Of a DNA stretch of 64,000 nucleotides, positions 21,996 through 31,504 are shown piece after piece (the first letter of the stretch is position 1; each line of letters opens with the position of its first letter). The DNA is taken from assembly GCA_024180945.1 (NCBI GenBank), contig JAKSGN010000033.1:248001-312000 (forward strand), in the 5' to 3' direction. The position numbers were made by a program, and so were the translations under genes. Source of the DNA: Macrophomina tecta (lineage: Eukaryota > Ascomycota > Dothideomycetes > Botryosphaeriales > Botryosphaeriaceae). The notes beneath the pieces are model-generated. The model had not been told where the DNA came from. It saw nothing but the letters and a program-made list of their open reading frames with translations, and did no database searches.

Positions 21996-23719
21996 AGCTT
22001 CGCGTGTCAGTGAAAGCCCGTTTCGCCAAGGTGTTATAGGTTATGACCTCTGCTTTGTGGGTCGTCTTGACCATATTCTCGATAGACAGATTATCCATCT
22101 TGCGCGAAATGGACAAGTTGATAGTGATAGCACTGTTAAGTAGCGGTTTTATAGACGATCGTCGAGAACGCTGCTTCTGTTGGAACAAGTGATGTGACAG
22201 CTTATTCAGTAGTGATGGGATGAATTAGCATGGTGTTGGAGGAGGGCGGCCGTAGAGTGGAGTTTTATCCTCTCCTGAATAGACTATACTTGGCGAAAGT
22301 CAAATACCCATGATTGATCCAACAGTTAGCAGAAGAGGCATTATTGTTAAATTTAGCGAGCGCAAGTCCGTACCTCCTGCGGAACTCCGCAGATTTGATC
22401 TGCCGCTCCTACCCACTTCTTAGACGGTTTCGCACCCCAGCCTTACCGCAAGCGGAAGAAGCGGGAGTGGACGACTAATTAAGCAGATTTTTGAGCTTTA
22501 GTTCTCGGCTAACTGGCCTTGGTGGTTGCGCGAGGGTCCTGAGAGATGCAGACACGTTATAGCTCACTAGCCCATCCCGAAGTCCATCAGACAAGCCGCT
22601 TGCAGACATACGACACTAAGTTTCATCTAAACCTCACCGTGCGTTTCCCTAAAGGAGCCTCTTAGACGTTGACCCCAAAGGATTCTCTTCGGGTGCTGTC
22701 TTCTTCTCTGCGAAGTTTTCTCTCATCTCCTTCGTTCCAACCGCCTTCTCATCCTGTCCTGGAGATTATCAACTGCTCTTGCTGGCAATGATTCCAGAGG
22801 GATGGGCGGACAGGAACACGCAGCGGACTACCTCCCACCCGGCATAGTTGCGATTGTAGGAGATTCCAGTCCAAACGCTAGCGCTGAGTCGCCCTTTCTC
22901 GTCAATGGTCCTGGTCCAGCTTTACTCCATCGAAGACGACACCTGGCACACCGTAGCCTCTCTACCGAAATCACCAAACCATCACAATTCCGCAGCCGCG
23001 AACGCCAAGATTTAAGTTTCGGGGGGTAGATGATTGTGGCGATGAGCGGGTGATACTGCGCGCAGTCTCCGGCTGATGGGTACACGACACCTAGTCTTCG
23101 ATTTCACCGTTGCATGTAGTAAGGGGATAGGCTTTCTCTGCTTGTGAAGGGGAAACCTTCGTGGCCGGCGGATTTGCGGAATTAGTCTTGACCGAACAAG
23201 CTCTCTTACCAGCAACTGTCGACCATCTCTCCGTTTTCAGCACCGATACTTTGACATGAATTACGGAATTTCGTCCAGAGAAAGCGAGAAATCTCCCGCA
23301 GCACCGCGATCACGCTAGAGTAGCTGTTTTGGAGGGAGAAATCTAAGCGGATTCAAATACGCCACCAGTGGGACGTCAGCGTATGCTTGATATTCTCGTG
23401 CCGTAAGATGTGTATTATAGCAGATAGGAATTCACAATTGTGACAATCTGATGGTGAAGTTGACTCGTTGAGAATCGTGCACTAGGATTTATTCATAAAT
23501 GTCATTAGCTACCATCACCTCACTTCTTCTCTCGTCATTGCACAACAACTCAATATCGTATTGGATTAAGTATTCCCACCGCAATACACAGGTACGGCTT
23601 GAAATTATCTCAAAATCTCACTATAAGCACCCATTACTCTGAATGCGACTCAATTGCCCTTCACCCCTCTGCCCTCCAGCAAGCTATATCATTAGTACTG
23701 AAAATCGCCGCTCACAATC
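21996..23719. other. 1.7-kb gene-free stretch with a palindromic repeat
   Basis: There is no supportable gene; the frames are short and without family resemblance. It holds TGCGGAACTCCGCA at 22378-22391, preceded by GTCCGTACCTCC and followed by GATCTGCCGCTCC. Related copies are found at 25975, 29011 and 34297. Confidence 0.5.
22378..22391. repeat. Dispersed palindrome, copy 1 (TGCGGAACTCCGCA)
   Basis: A 14-bp near-perfect inverted repeat with CGG-N4-CCG core. It has the same upstream CTCC as the copy at 25975 and the same downstream TCTGCCGCTC as the copy at 34297. Confidence 0.6.
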
Positions 23720-24290
23720 ATTCCCTGAATCGAGGACCGTAAGATCAAGCGCTGATGCCACGCCAAGATTTCAAGGCACTCGATCTTCCAGTCCCAGTCT
23801 TCCGGTGCGATGGCGGAGTAAGTGGTTTGCCGCGCGACCCGCATGAAGTCGGCGTAGGACAGCCTGTTGCGGACCAGATATTGCGTACCCTGCTTCTTGA
23901 GGTGTACATGCATGACATTTGTGACGCGCTTGATCCCGTCTTCGCAATGCTAGATGGCAGAGGGGATTTTTGTGACCCATTTTTCAGCAAAACACGTCGA
24001 GGACGACGGTAATGGTCTCGGAGGGAAGGAAGCAGATAGTCCGTACCTCCGGATCACACCGCATGAAGCATTACCTCTTGCAGAAGTACGGACCTTTGCC
24101 AGACACTTGGAAGGATAGTCACAACTTCTCTAGCCACCGCTATGGCAAAGTGTTGTAGCGCAGCTTGACATCTTTGGCAACAAGGTACTCGATAATGGCA
24201 CCCGACTATGCGGCATTGTGAGCTACTAGTGCCACAAATTCGGGAAATGGCGTCGAATCCAGAGCAGCCTGGTGTAGGTGCTGGGCTCTT
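23720..24290 (-). pseudogene. Glutathione S-transferase pseudogene
   Basis: The minus strand reads as a fungal GST broken by stops. An N-terminal thioredoxin-fold part at about 24210-24055 shows S-G-A-I-I-E-Y-L-V-A-K and F-Q-V-S-G-K-G-P-Y-F. It has at least four in-frame stops (for example the TAG before S-G-A-I-I and the TGA where the family has Trp). The C-terminal helical part at about 23925-23730 shows H-L-K-K-Q-G-T-Q-Y-L-V, L-S-Y-A-D-F and A-P-E-D-W-D-W-K. This is the Ure2p/GST-theta-like pattern common in ascomycetes. No functional enzyme can be made from this copy. Ends are approximate. Confidence 0.65.
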
Positions 24291-24513
24291 CAAGGGAGGA
24301 CACGCGATCGTTGAGGTTGTTTGAGATCTAGGGCTCTGCCTTGAGATCCGCCTGAAATCAACGGTTTGAACTCGATAGGGGAGCTCGAGCTCTCCCAGGA
24401 GGATTGGAGACCTATGTAATCAACTGATAGTGTCAACCATTCGGCAAATTTAGCCAACGTAGCATGTTTTACATGTAGGAACAGTTTTCAGAGGAACCAT
24501 TGGATGCTATTGC

Positions 24514-25557
24514 TTATTTGGTAACATTTATAACAATCTTTCCCTTCGTCCGGCCCTGCCTCAACTTCTCAACGGCCTTAGGGACATCTTCCATCTCAAA
24601 TTTCTGGTCGATCACGACCTGTAACTTCCCATCTTGTAACCATTTACCAACCTTCCTTAAGCTCGCGGCATCTATCTTTGCCTTCAAAAATTGGAAGCGT
24701 CTTTGGCCGCCGCCTAAGCACCTTGGTGTTGTTGCCCTCTTGGCTACTGATAAGATACCCGCTAGCGATACTGGCACTCCTACTTGTACATAAGTACCGC
24801 CTTCGTTTAAGTATGCTGCTGCGTTCTCATACAACTTCAGTTCCGGATTCCCCACGATATCGGCGATGTGATCGTACATCACCCCCTTGCTCTTGAGCGT
24901 CTCCACCACATCCATGCTTCGGTAATCCAAGACATCGTCCGCGCCCAACCTCCTGCACAGTTCGGAATTCGTGGCGGAGCATGTCGTCGTTACATGGACG
25001 GCACCCAACACCTTCGCGATTTGGATGGCGAACGTGCCGACGCCGCCAGAGCCTCCGTTGATCAGAACCTTTGCTCCTGGCTTGACTTGTGCCAGCGCCC
25101 CCAGCGCAGTGGGCCCGACGCTTGCAAGGGCGGCCGCTTCGTCGGGCGAGACGCCGGCGGGCACGGGCGCGCAGTTCGATACCGTGGCGACCGTGAATTG
25201 GCCGAGGGTGCCATACCTGGGGAAAGGTGGAAAGGAGAAAGCACCGAAGACGTGTACGCCCTCCTTCAACTCTGGATGCGAAGCCAAGGCGGTAGGGTGC
25301 GCAGCGACGACGCGACCACAAAAGTCGACGCCGGGACTGTAGACGCCTCGGTAGGCTAGTTTGGATAGGAGCCCCATCTCTGCGATGGTGATGTCGACAG
25401 GATTAAGAGCGGCCGAGGCGACTTCGATCAGCAAGTCATTGGTAGATAGGCTGGATGGCGTAGGTGCAGGGGCGTTTGGATTGAGCGCAAGGGAAGCTTC
25501 CAGCGTAGTAGTAACACCACGGGATTGCCAGGCCTTCATTGTTGTTTCTGGAGCCAT
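24514..25557 (-). CDS. MDR quinone oxidoreductase/reticulon-4-interacting-like reductase
   Basis: A single-exon frame of 347 residues from Met at 25557. An in-frame extension to 25746 adds 63 residues without family character and was left out, though a targeting peptide is possible. The N-terminal GroES-like part contains L-N-P-V-D and P-G-V-D-F-C-G. The nucleotide-binding motif I-N-G-G-S-G-G-V-G lies at about 167-175. Zinc-ligand cysteines of true alcohol dehydrogenases are missing, so this is the zinc-free quinone/enone reductase branch using NADPH. A C-terminal G-K-I-V-I-N-V ending is typical. The substrate is unknown. Confidence 0.85.
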   Translation of the reverse strand: MAPETTMKAWQSRGVTTTLEASLALNPNAPAPTPSSLSTNDLLIEVASAALNPVDITIAEMGLLSKLAYRGVYSPGVDFCGRVVAAHPTALASHPELKEGVHVFGAFSFPPFPRYGTLGQFTVATVSNCAPVPAGVSPDEAAALASVGPTALGALAQVKPGAKVLINGGSGGVGTFAIQIAKVLGAVHVTTTCSATNSELCRRLGADDVLDYRSMDVVETLKSKGVMYDHIADIVGNPELKLYENAAAYLNEGGTYVQVGVPVSLAGILSVAKRATTPRCLGGGQRRFQFLKAKIDAASLRKVGKWLQDGKLQVVIDQKFEMEDVPKAVEKLRQGRTKGKIVINVTK

Positions 25558-26023
25558 AATGCGAGGTTGTAGAAACTGGCGAGGGGATGAGAATAGTCGT
25601 GGGGTTCGATACACTCGCTCCTGTATATCGGGCGGGCGTGTCTGATACTGCTGCGCAATTGAGTAAGCACCCAAACGGCGGGTTCGTCGGGCTGATATAT
25701 GATCAGGAATGAACCGCTGTTCGCCGCTCTTCCTGCCGCCGAACATTCATCGCAACATCGACTAGTGGTGATAAATAAGCCGGAGATGTAAAACAGCCGT
25801 GCCCCTCTAGCGCGAGAGCAAGTTGCTCCAGGCATTTCGACTAGTAGATGCGTCAAAACTACGAGGCAACACCCGCCGCCGAAAAACTTCGGTACGGCGA
25901 GTAGGCTTTGGGCCTGCTGCAAACATACTCTTCACCTACCAGGGGACGCCTATTCAGCGCCACTCCGCGCCTCCTGCGGAATTCCGCAACTTTGTCGCAC
26001 GGACCCTACTGCCTCCCGGGTAG
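25558..26023. other. Upstream region of the MDR gene, with palindrome
   Basis: It contains the in-frame N-terminal extension of the MDR frame (25558-25746) and, at 25975-25988, the perfect palindrome TGCGGAATTCCGCA. No separate gene is seen. Confidence 0.45.
25975..25988. repeat. Dispersed palindrome, copy 2 (TGCGGAATTCCGCA)
   Basis: A perfect 14-bp palindrome preceded by CTCC exactly as in copy 1. It lies at the broken edge of the laccase-like pseudogene. Confidence 0.6.
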
Positions 26024-26720
26024 CGCGGATCCAGTAGTCGGCTTCGGGTCGGTCGGCGGTAACAACGTCGTATCTTTGTCAATGGTAAACTTGAAGCGTC
26101 TATCGATGGCATTATTGACGATGCGCATACGAGAGGAGGTCCCAGACGTGACTATGGTCTCACAACGAGCGCCGGTAATACTCCTGGAGCTATTGTAGAC
26201 GCTGAGGCCATTAATAAAGCTACTGTCGAGCTAGGGAGGGGATTTGGTCAGCGCGTAGCTATATAACTTATACGGAGTCTGGTGCGACCAGTCGCTGAGT
26301 AGGATGGGATCCATATCCTCTTCGTAATTGGCAGACACTGGGACGTGGATAAGAATAGGACCGAAGAAGCCAAACCAGACCTGCAGCGAAAATAAGTGAT
26401 CGGTCGCTACATTGTCATGTTTTAGTGCCGGTTTAGCATACAAGTAGAACCGTACCGTGTTGCACGCCATGTGTAGGTCATAGACTCTCCAGGTTAGATT
26501 AGTCAGTTTCGGAAATCTGAGCGTAGTTTGAGGGCGCCGCAATAAGACACTGTGTGATACTGGGCACGCCGTCCATCTAATTTGTTCCAAACTGCCTGAC
26601 TCCATGCCAGTGTATGCCTGTGCCATTGCCCCGCATACTGTTCGTAACATAGACGACCATAGAGCTGTGTTAGTAAGAGGTACTCGAAGGTGAACTCAAA
26701 ACAGCGCGGTTTTGGATGGA
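26024..26720 (-). pseudogene. Multicopper oxidase (laccase-like) pseudogene
   Basis: On the minus strand, broken segments follow laccase order. A W-x-K-L-D-G piece corresponds to the family's Q-M-D-G region. F-F-G-P-I-L-I-H-V-P-V-S-A-N-Y then leads to E-E-D-M-D-P-I-L-L-S-D-W-S-H. An in-frame TAG at 26231-26233 follows, then L-D-S-S-F-I-N-G-L-S-V-Y (family L-x-N-G-L-I-N-G) and E-T-I-V-T-S-G-T-S-S-R-M-R-I-V-N. Finally D-Y-W-I-R-A is joined too early, which indicates a deletion. The T1 copper-ligand His-rich HWHG and HCH motifs are absent or shifted out of frame. Only the first cupredoxin domain and part of the second remain. Confidence 0.65.
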
Positions 26721-27829
26721 TATGGAGAGTCATGGCCTTATCAAGAAACTGCCTAATTGGTTTACGAATGGAATCTTCCTAGTTTGCCTCGATAAGGGGG
26801 CTATTAGTGGACCAATTAACCGCTAAAAACATCCGCCCCAATCCATCAGGCGCCAAATCCGTGTTGTTGATGTCAAATCAGTACTGTAGGGTGGTCAGGC
26901 TCTATCGAAAGGTATGAGGAGAAGACGAGATCCGCTTGAAGCGCAAATTTGGGGGACGCACCCCAACGGTCACCCCTGTATCCGTGACTTCGCTATACCA
27001 ATCAGCCTAGAGATTTTATTCGCACTACATAGACCAGTCGGCAGCTGTGCTGCCATCACAGACGGATCCTGGTGCAAAGGACGTCGAAGTCGCAGCATGA
27101 GCAGCAAGGGCTCTGACAATAGAAATTACAAAGAAGTAGAGCCCACATTGTTCTACTACTCTTCGGTGGTAGCCAGAACAATACAAGTGCCACATACCTC
27201 GTAAAACAATTTCCACAGCACAGTGAATCTCTAGCAAATCTAGCAAATCACGGCGCAAGGAGGTTGCTCGCAGAACCGCACGGCAAAGATTCCAACAGAT
27301 TGCTCGTTGCTTCCGGGCCTCGGGCTTTCTCAAAAAGCGGCCAGCGGGTCTTCGGCGAAGTTGACTGGCTCTCCGGGCAACTGAAAGCAAGATTCAAAGC
27401 CCACACTTGGCCGTCGACGAGGCCATGCAAGCCTTCCATGACCGAGCCAAAGAAGCTGAGCGCATCCGAAGTAAGCCAACGCCAATTGGCTTCAAGATTT
27501 GAAGCCTCGCAAACAAGGTGCATCTGCTTTGCTGGCAGTAGCGTGCGAATGCCGAAGGCCCCGCGGATCCAACCGAATATTAGACAAATCCAAAGTACGG
27601 CAAGAATCTCACGCCAACTACAGCCGTAGTCCCAGGTTGGGTGGCTCGAATTGGCTCAATCCCGCATGACGAACTTCCCCATATCGATTGGTTTGACAAC
27701 CTATTCACATCAGCTCGTCCGATCTCAATCCCTGGCTTCGAGTAACACGGCAAGAAGTCGCACGGCCCAGTAATCAAAATCCGGCAGTCGGCACTTTGCT
27801 AGCATCGTTGCAGGTGCTGCAGAACTTCT
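26721..27829. other. 1.1-kb stretch without a supportable gene
   Basis: A plus-strand frame at about 27413-27500 reads protein-like (V-D-E-A-M-Q-A-F-H-D-R-A-K-E-A) before a stop. Another at about 27625-27735 reads V-P-G-W-V-A-R-I-G-S-I-P-H-D-E-L-P-H-I. They may be remnants of one decayed gene whose family I do not recognise. Confidence 0.3.
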
Positions 27830-28268
27830 CTATTCAGCAGTATCTACAGATGGCTCACGGTACACCCCTTTCTTCGCTACTTCGTAATCGCCACCGAGCC
27901 TGTTCCAAGTCGTCATGCTGCGCTCTCCATCGCACAACGGCTTCGTCGAGTCCAGATATTGCTGTACGTACGGTCTTGTGAGAATTTGCTACGTTCGAGA
28001 TTTGTTAGCTTGCTAGTGAAATTCCGAGGATGAGGTTGTACGTGCTAACCTCTCTGAACCATGTCTTGCTAGTGCTCCAGTTCTCTACCCAGCACAAACG
28101 GTTTGCGTTCTCTTCGGAGTGGAAGACTTCGATGGACAAAAACCCTGGCTCGGTGGCGATTTTGCGCAGCATTGGCTGATAGTGTTGTAGAAATTCGTCC
28201 ATTCTGCCGGCCTTGATCGTCACTTGGACGAACATAGTAAAACCTTGCTCGGATGCAAGCTCTGCCAT
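27830..28268 (-). CDS. ABM-domain small monooxygenase-like protein
   Basis: Two exons (28268-28050 and 27988-27830, a 61-nt GTTAGC...GTAG intron) give 125 residues. The protein is a dimeric alpha-beta-barrel fold candidate of the antibiotic-biosynthesis-monooxygenase family. It begins F-T-M-F-V-Q-V-T-I-K-A-G-R-M-D-E-F, then E-P-G-F-L-S-I-E-V-F and W-V-E-N-W-S-T-S-K-T-W-F. These are the strand-helix pattern and the conserved E-x-W/W-F segment of the family. The second exon supplies the expected Y-x-x-x-Y-L helix (P-Y-V-Q-Q-Y-L-D-S-T-K). Members act without cofactors on aromatic polyketides or degrade haem, and many are uncharacterised. It sits at the edge of the oxidoreductase-rich block. Confidence 0.75.
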
Positions 28269-30240
28269 GGTTAAAGAAACGTAGGATGGTAATTGCTTTT
28301 AGTCTATTCTATCGTTCCTTCCTCACTTCTCTAGATCCTTCATATACTTTACACAACGCCTCTGTCTTCGCGTTTTGTAATCAGGCCGAGAGGTAGCCAC
28401 TTATTAGCCTCGCCTCTAGCTAATGCCAAGAGTGCGGTGAGGCCAAACTACTCACCGGTCCTAGCACACGATATACACTGCATTTCCCACCCTCTTGGTT
28501 CTTCGTCCTTCCCTTCAGTCGCACGCGGGGGATTCTAAGCGCTCGATTTTCGTTCTGCAGCATCACCGAGCCTCTTCGTCGTTAGCTTTCCCATAGACAT
28601 TTCTAAGTGAGTAGTTATCAAATAACGAGGACTTGGCTCGACAAAGTACTAAGTATACCTAAAGTAAATGCAATGTAAGCCTCTATACGCTATAATAATC
28701 CTTCAGCCGCCTCCTCTACGTCCGTAGAGCTGGCGAGGAGCGGGAGCTGTGGACTGTTCTAGACATGTTAAGCTCGAAGTCGAGCATTGCTACATTACAG
28801 TATGAGCGGAGGGGTATGGCACAGTCAAGTGGGAATCCGGCGTGGTGTTGCGTCGGCGGCGAGGGGAGAGTGTGTAGCCCTCCTCGCAGGCCGAACGATC
28901 AGTTTTCGACCCCGGCTAAAGATTTGCTGCCTTTATCGCGGACAGCAGTCTCTCAGATCATCTGTGCTCACAGACCTGGCTTAGCATCTATCACTGGATC
29001 CCGGCCGCGCTGCGGAACTCCGCAATCTTCTGCCACCATTCCCCAGACTTCGCGGCCGACCGCTGCGGCTGCTTGCGCCACTCAAAGGCTGCCTAAGTCA
29101 GCCTCTATAAACGGATGCCTTCATCCTGAAATCACCGTGCTCGCGAAGATAGCTGCCGTTGCATGCTCCGGCCATCTACTGCGCTGCTATCTGCAAGTGC
29201 TTTGCAGTTGCCATATCCCTCTGGCCCGTGGCAAAGCTCGCTGGGGTAGGTTGCGAGGTTGGCAGGGGCTCGCTCCCGGCGACGACTAGGAACGGCGTGG
29301 TAGAGGAGATATTCTTGACGGTGAGCATGCTATCTTCCCCGGTGAAGTCCGTATAGCGAGGCTTGACGGCGCGGCGGCGGGGAACAAGCTCACTCCTCGT
29401 GGGAAATGCGCGCAAACGCTGATACGTGCTGTGCCATGGGCTGCGCGAAGTTGACGAAGTGCGGCTCAACGTGCTTGAGTGCGGAGAGGATTGCGACGCA
29501 GCATGGCAAAGGATTGGCGATGGCCCAGGCGGGCGTGATGGGCTCTGCGGCATCTATACTATGGCAGAGAAGGAGGCAGCGCAACCCTCACGTTGAACCA
29601 TCGCACCGTCTCGGCACCCTCGGAGCTCTTCTCGCGAGCGATCTCCTGCAGCCGCCTGATCGGCAAGTCGAGGTGCGACTCGACTGCATTGATGGCGTTC
29701 CCGGGAGACAGCGCGCGGCAGCAGCGCTCGAAGCATGGACCGCCGCTGGCGACCGGCTGCGGCGATGAATGGCGGGCAGGGCCCGCTCCAGCACTCAAGG
29801 CGTCCGAGACGACGCGTGCTGGGGGCGGCAGGGCGGCAGGGCGGCGGGTCTTGCGTTGCACGGCGCGGTGGAGCGCGCAACAGAGCAGGTGGATTGAAGC
29901 TGTAGCGTGGACACGCAGAGCCGGGCCCAAGCTCCATCCGCCCTAAGCCTCCCGCCACCGCTCCACCGCCTCTCTGCCACCATCACACGGACAACACCAC
30001 CCCGCCGTTTGCGTGCTCCGCTCATTGACTCTCTCTCTCTGCTTTGCACCCGGCGTCCGCGTTCAATCCGGCGTTCTGCGCCGCCCCTCGCTCCACGGCA
30101 CCCAGCTCCACAGCCCTTCTACGTAACTAGCCACGCCTGCTACCGCCCACTATCTCTCCTGCTAGTCACGCCCACGCGTCCGCCGACCAGACGACACGCG
30201 CACCACCACTCCCGCCGCCCAGACGCCCGCACACCCAGCC
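28269..30240. other. 2-kb region without a supportable gene
   Basis: It contains TGCGGAACTCCGCA at 29011-29024 and several overlapping frames. The minus-strand frames at 29584-29390 and 29400-29176 look most protein-like and could be joined through a GTGAGC donor near 29393. I found no acceptor that makes a recognisable protein. From 29550 on the DNA is GC-rich with CT-rich runs near 30027-30040, like the leader of the next gene. Confidence 0.35.
29011..29024. repeat. Dispersed palindrome, copy 3 (TGCGGAACTCCGCA)
   Basis: Identical 14 bp to copy 1, followed by ATCTTCTGCCACC, similar to the flank of copy 4. Confidence 0.6.
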
Positions 30241-31006
30241 ATGAACTTCGCCCCCTACCAAGACGCCTCCCCCGAAAACACGCGCGCCCTCTCCCCGCCC
30301 ATCCGCTCGCCCACGCACTCCCCGCGCCCCTCGCTCTCCACCACCCGGCCCCAGCACTCCCGCACCGGCAGCAGCGCGCTCGGCACCTCCGCGCTGTCAC
30401 CGTCGCCTTTGTCCGGCGCCGGCGGGTACCAGAACGGCGGGTCGTACTTCGGCAACGCGAGGGGCAGCGCGGATCTCGAGCGCGGCGGCGGCCGCGGATG
30501 GAGCAGCCCCGGCGCGAGCGGGAGGGCGGACCTGGAGCTGTTCGAGACGCGGCTGGGGATACGCATGGACTGGGAGGCGTGCTTGGCGTACTTGCTGCTG
30601 CCGCCGGCGGGCGGCGTGTTGTTGCTGGTGCTGGAGCATCGGAGCGACTATGTGAGGTATGTTGTGGCAGCGGGGAGAAAGAAGAGCACAAGGGTGTCTG
30701 CCAACCGGTTTTGCTGATGGTGCGGTTGGTTCGCACAGGTTCCACGCGTGGCAGTCGGCGCTGCTGTTCTCCTTCATGTTCGTCGTGCACATTCTGTTCG
30801 CCTGGTCGACGGCCATGTCGTGGCTGCTGTTCTTCGTCGATCTGGCGACGATTGGCTACTTGACGATGCGGGCGTATCGTGATGGTAAGGATGCTCGTTG
30901 AGTGCGGCGCGGGCGAAACGACTGACGACTGGCAGCCGAAACCCTCGATCGCTGCGAAGTCCCGTTCTTCGGTCCGCTGGCTAGCTCCATCCTCGACGAT
31001 GAGTAG
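30241..31006 (+). CDS. UPF0132-like small membrane protein
   Basis: Three exons (30241-30656, 30739-30884, 30936-31006) with GTATGT/ACAG and GTAAGG/GCAG introns give 210 residues. A Ser/Pro-rich N-terminal half (about 1-100) is followed by three hydrophobic helices: A-Y-L-L-L-P-P-A-G-G-V-L-L-L-V-L, then after Y-V-R-F-H-A-W-Q-S a segment A-L-L-F-S-F-M-F-V-V, and L-F-F-V-D-L-A-T-I-G-Y. The R-F-H-A-x-Q-S motif spanning the first splice and the C-terminal P-F-F-G-P-L-A-S motif fit the UPF0132/DUF4870-like family of unknown function. The start ATG follows ACCCAGCC. The spliced ending is preferred to the unspliced frame, which stops 4 codons past the donor. Confidence 0.75.
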
Positions 31007-31504
31007 CCGCCTGTTTTCTTCACCTCCTTGTCGATGCGAGTCTATACTTTGGGTGCATGCTTTGTTCTCCGCGCTGGATACCCTCTGGACGAGATTACCA
31101 GGTTAATGCTGTTATGTTTATATGAACCCGCCCGGAGACTGTAATAGTCGGGATATGTTGTACGATCAGGCGTATGTTTTGTTGGCGTGTCTGCTCATTC
31201 CACCATTGGTCTTGCGTTTTGGTTATGCGGTTGGCTTTGCTTTGCTGTTTGCAGTCCTGATTGAAATATGCACCGTTGAGTTTCATCTTCTGAGAAGTAT
31301 CATACAGCAACTCCAATCCAGGTGTTGTGATCTGGAGCAATGCAGCTGTGAGACGGACTTCCCGTTTGGCCGAAGCATTCGGCAATTCCTTCGGGCCGCG
31401 CGCAGAGCGACGTCATCCTGCCGGAGCTCTGATGCTCTTCGAACCTCCACGAACCTCCCTCCTCACCACCTCCTACCTCCTCCCACCAACACACCAGCGC
31501 GCCA
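31007..31504. other. Intergenic between two co-oriented genes
   Basis: Carries the 3' UTR of the UPF0132-like gene and the promoter of ETR1. No gene or repeat recognised. Confidence 0.5.

Noticed and set aside
25558..25746. 63-residue N-terminal extension of the MDR gene
   Set aside because: Family homology begins at Met 25557; the extension has no conserved content, although a targeting peptide cannot be excluded.
28765..29289. 174-codon plus-strand frame
   Set aside because: It spans the palindromic repeat, shows no motifs and is Cys/Ser-rich by composition; likely a chance frame.
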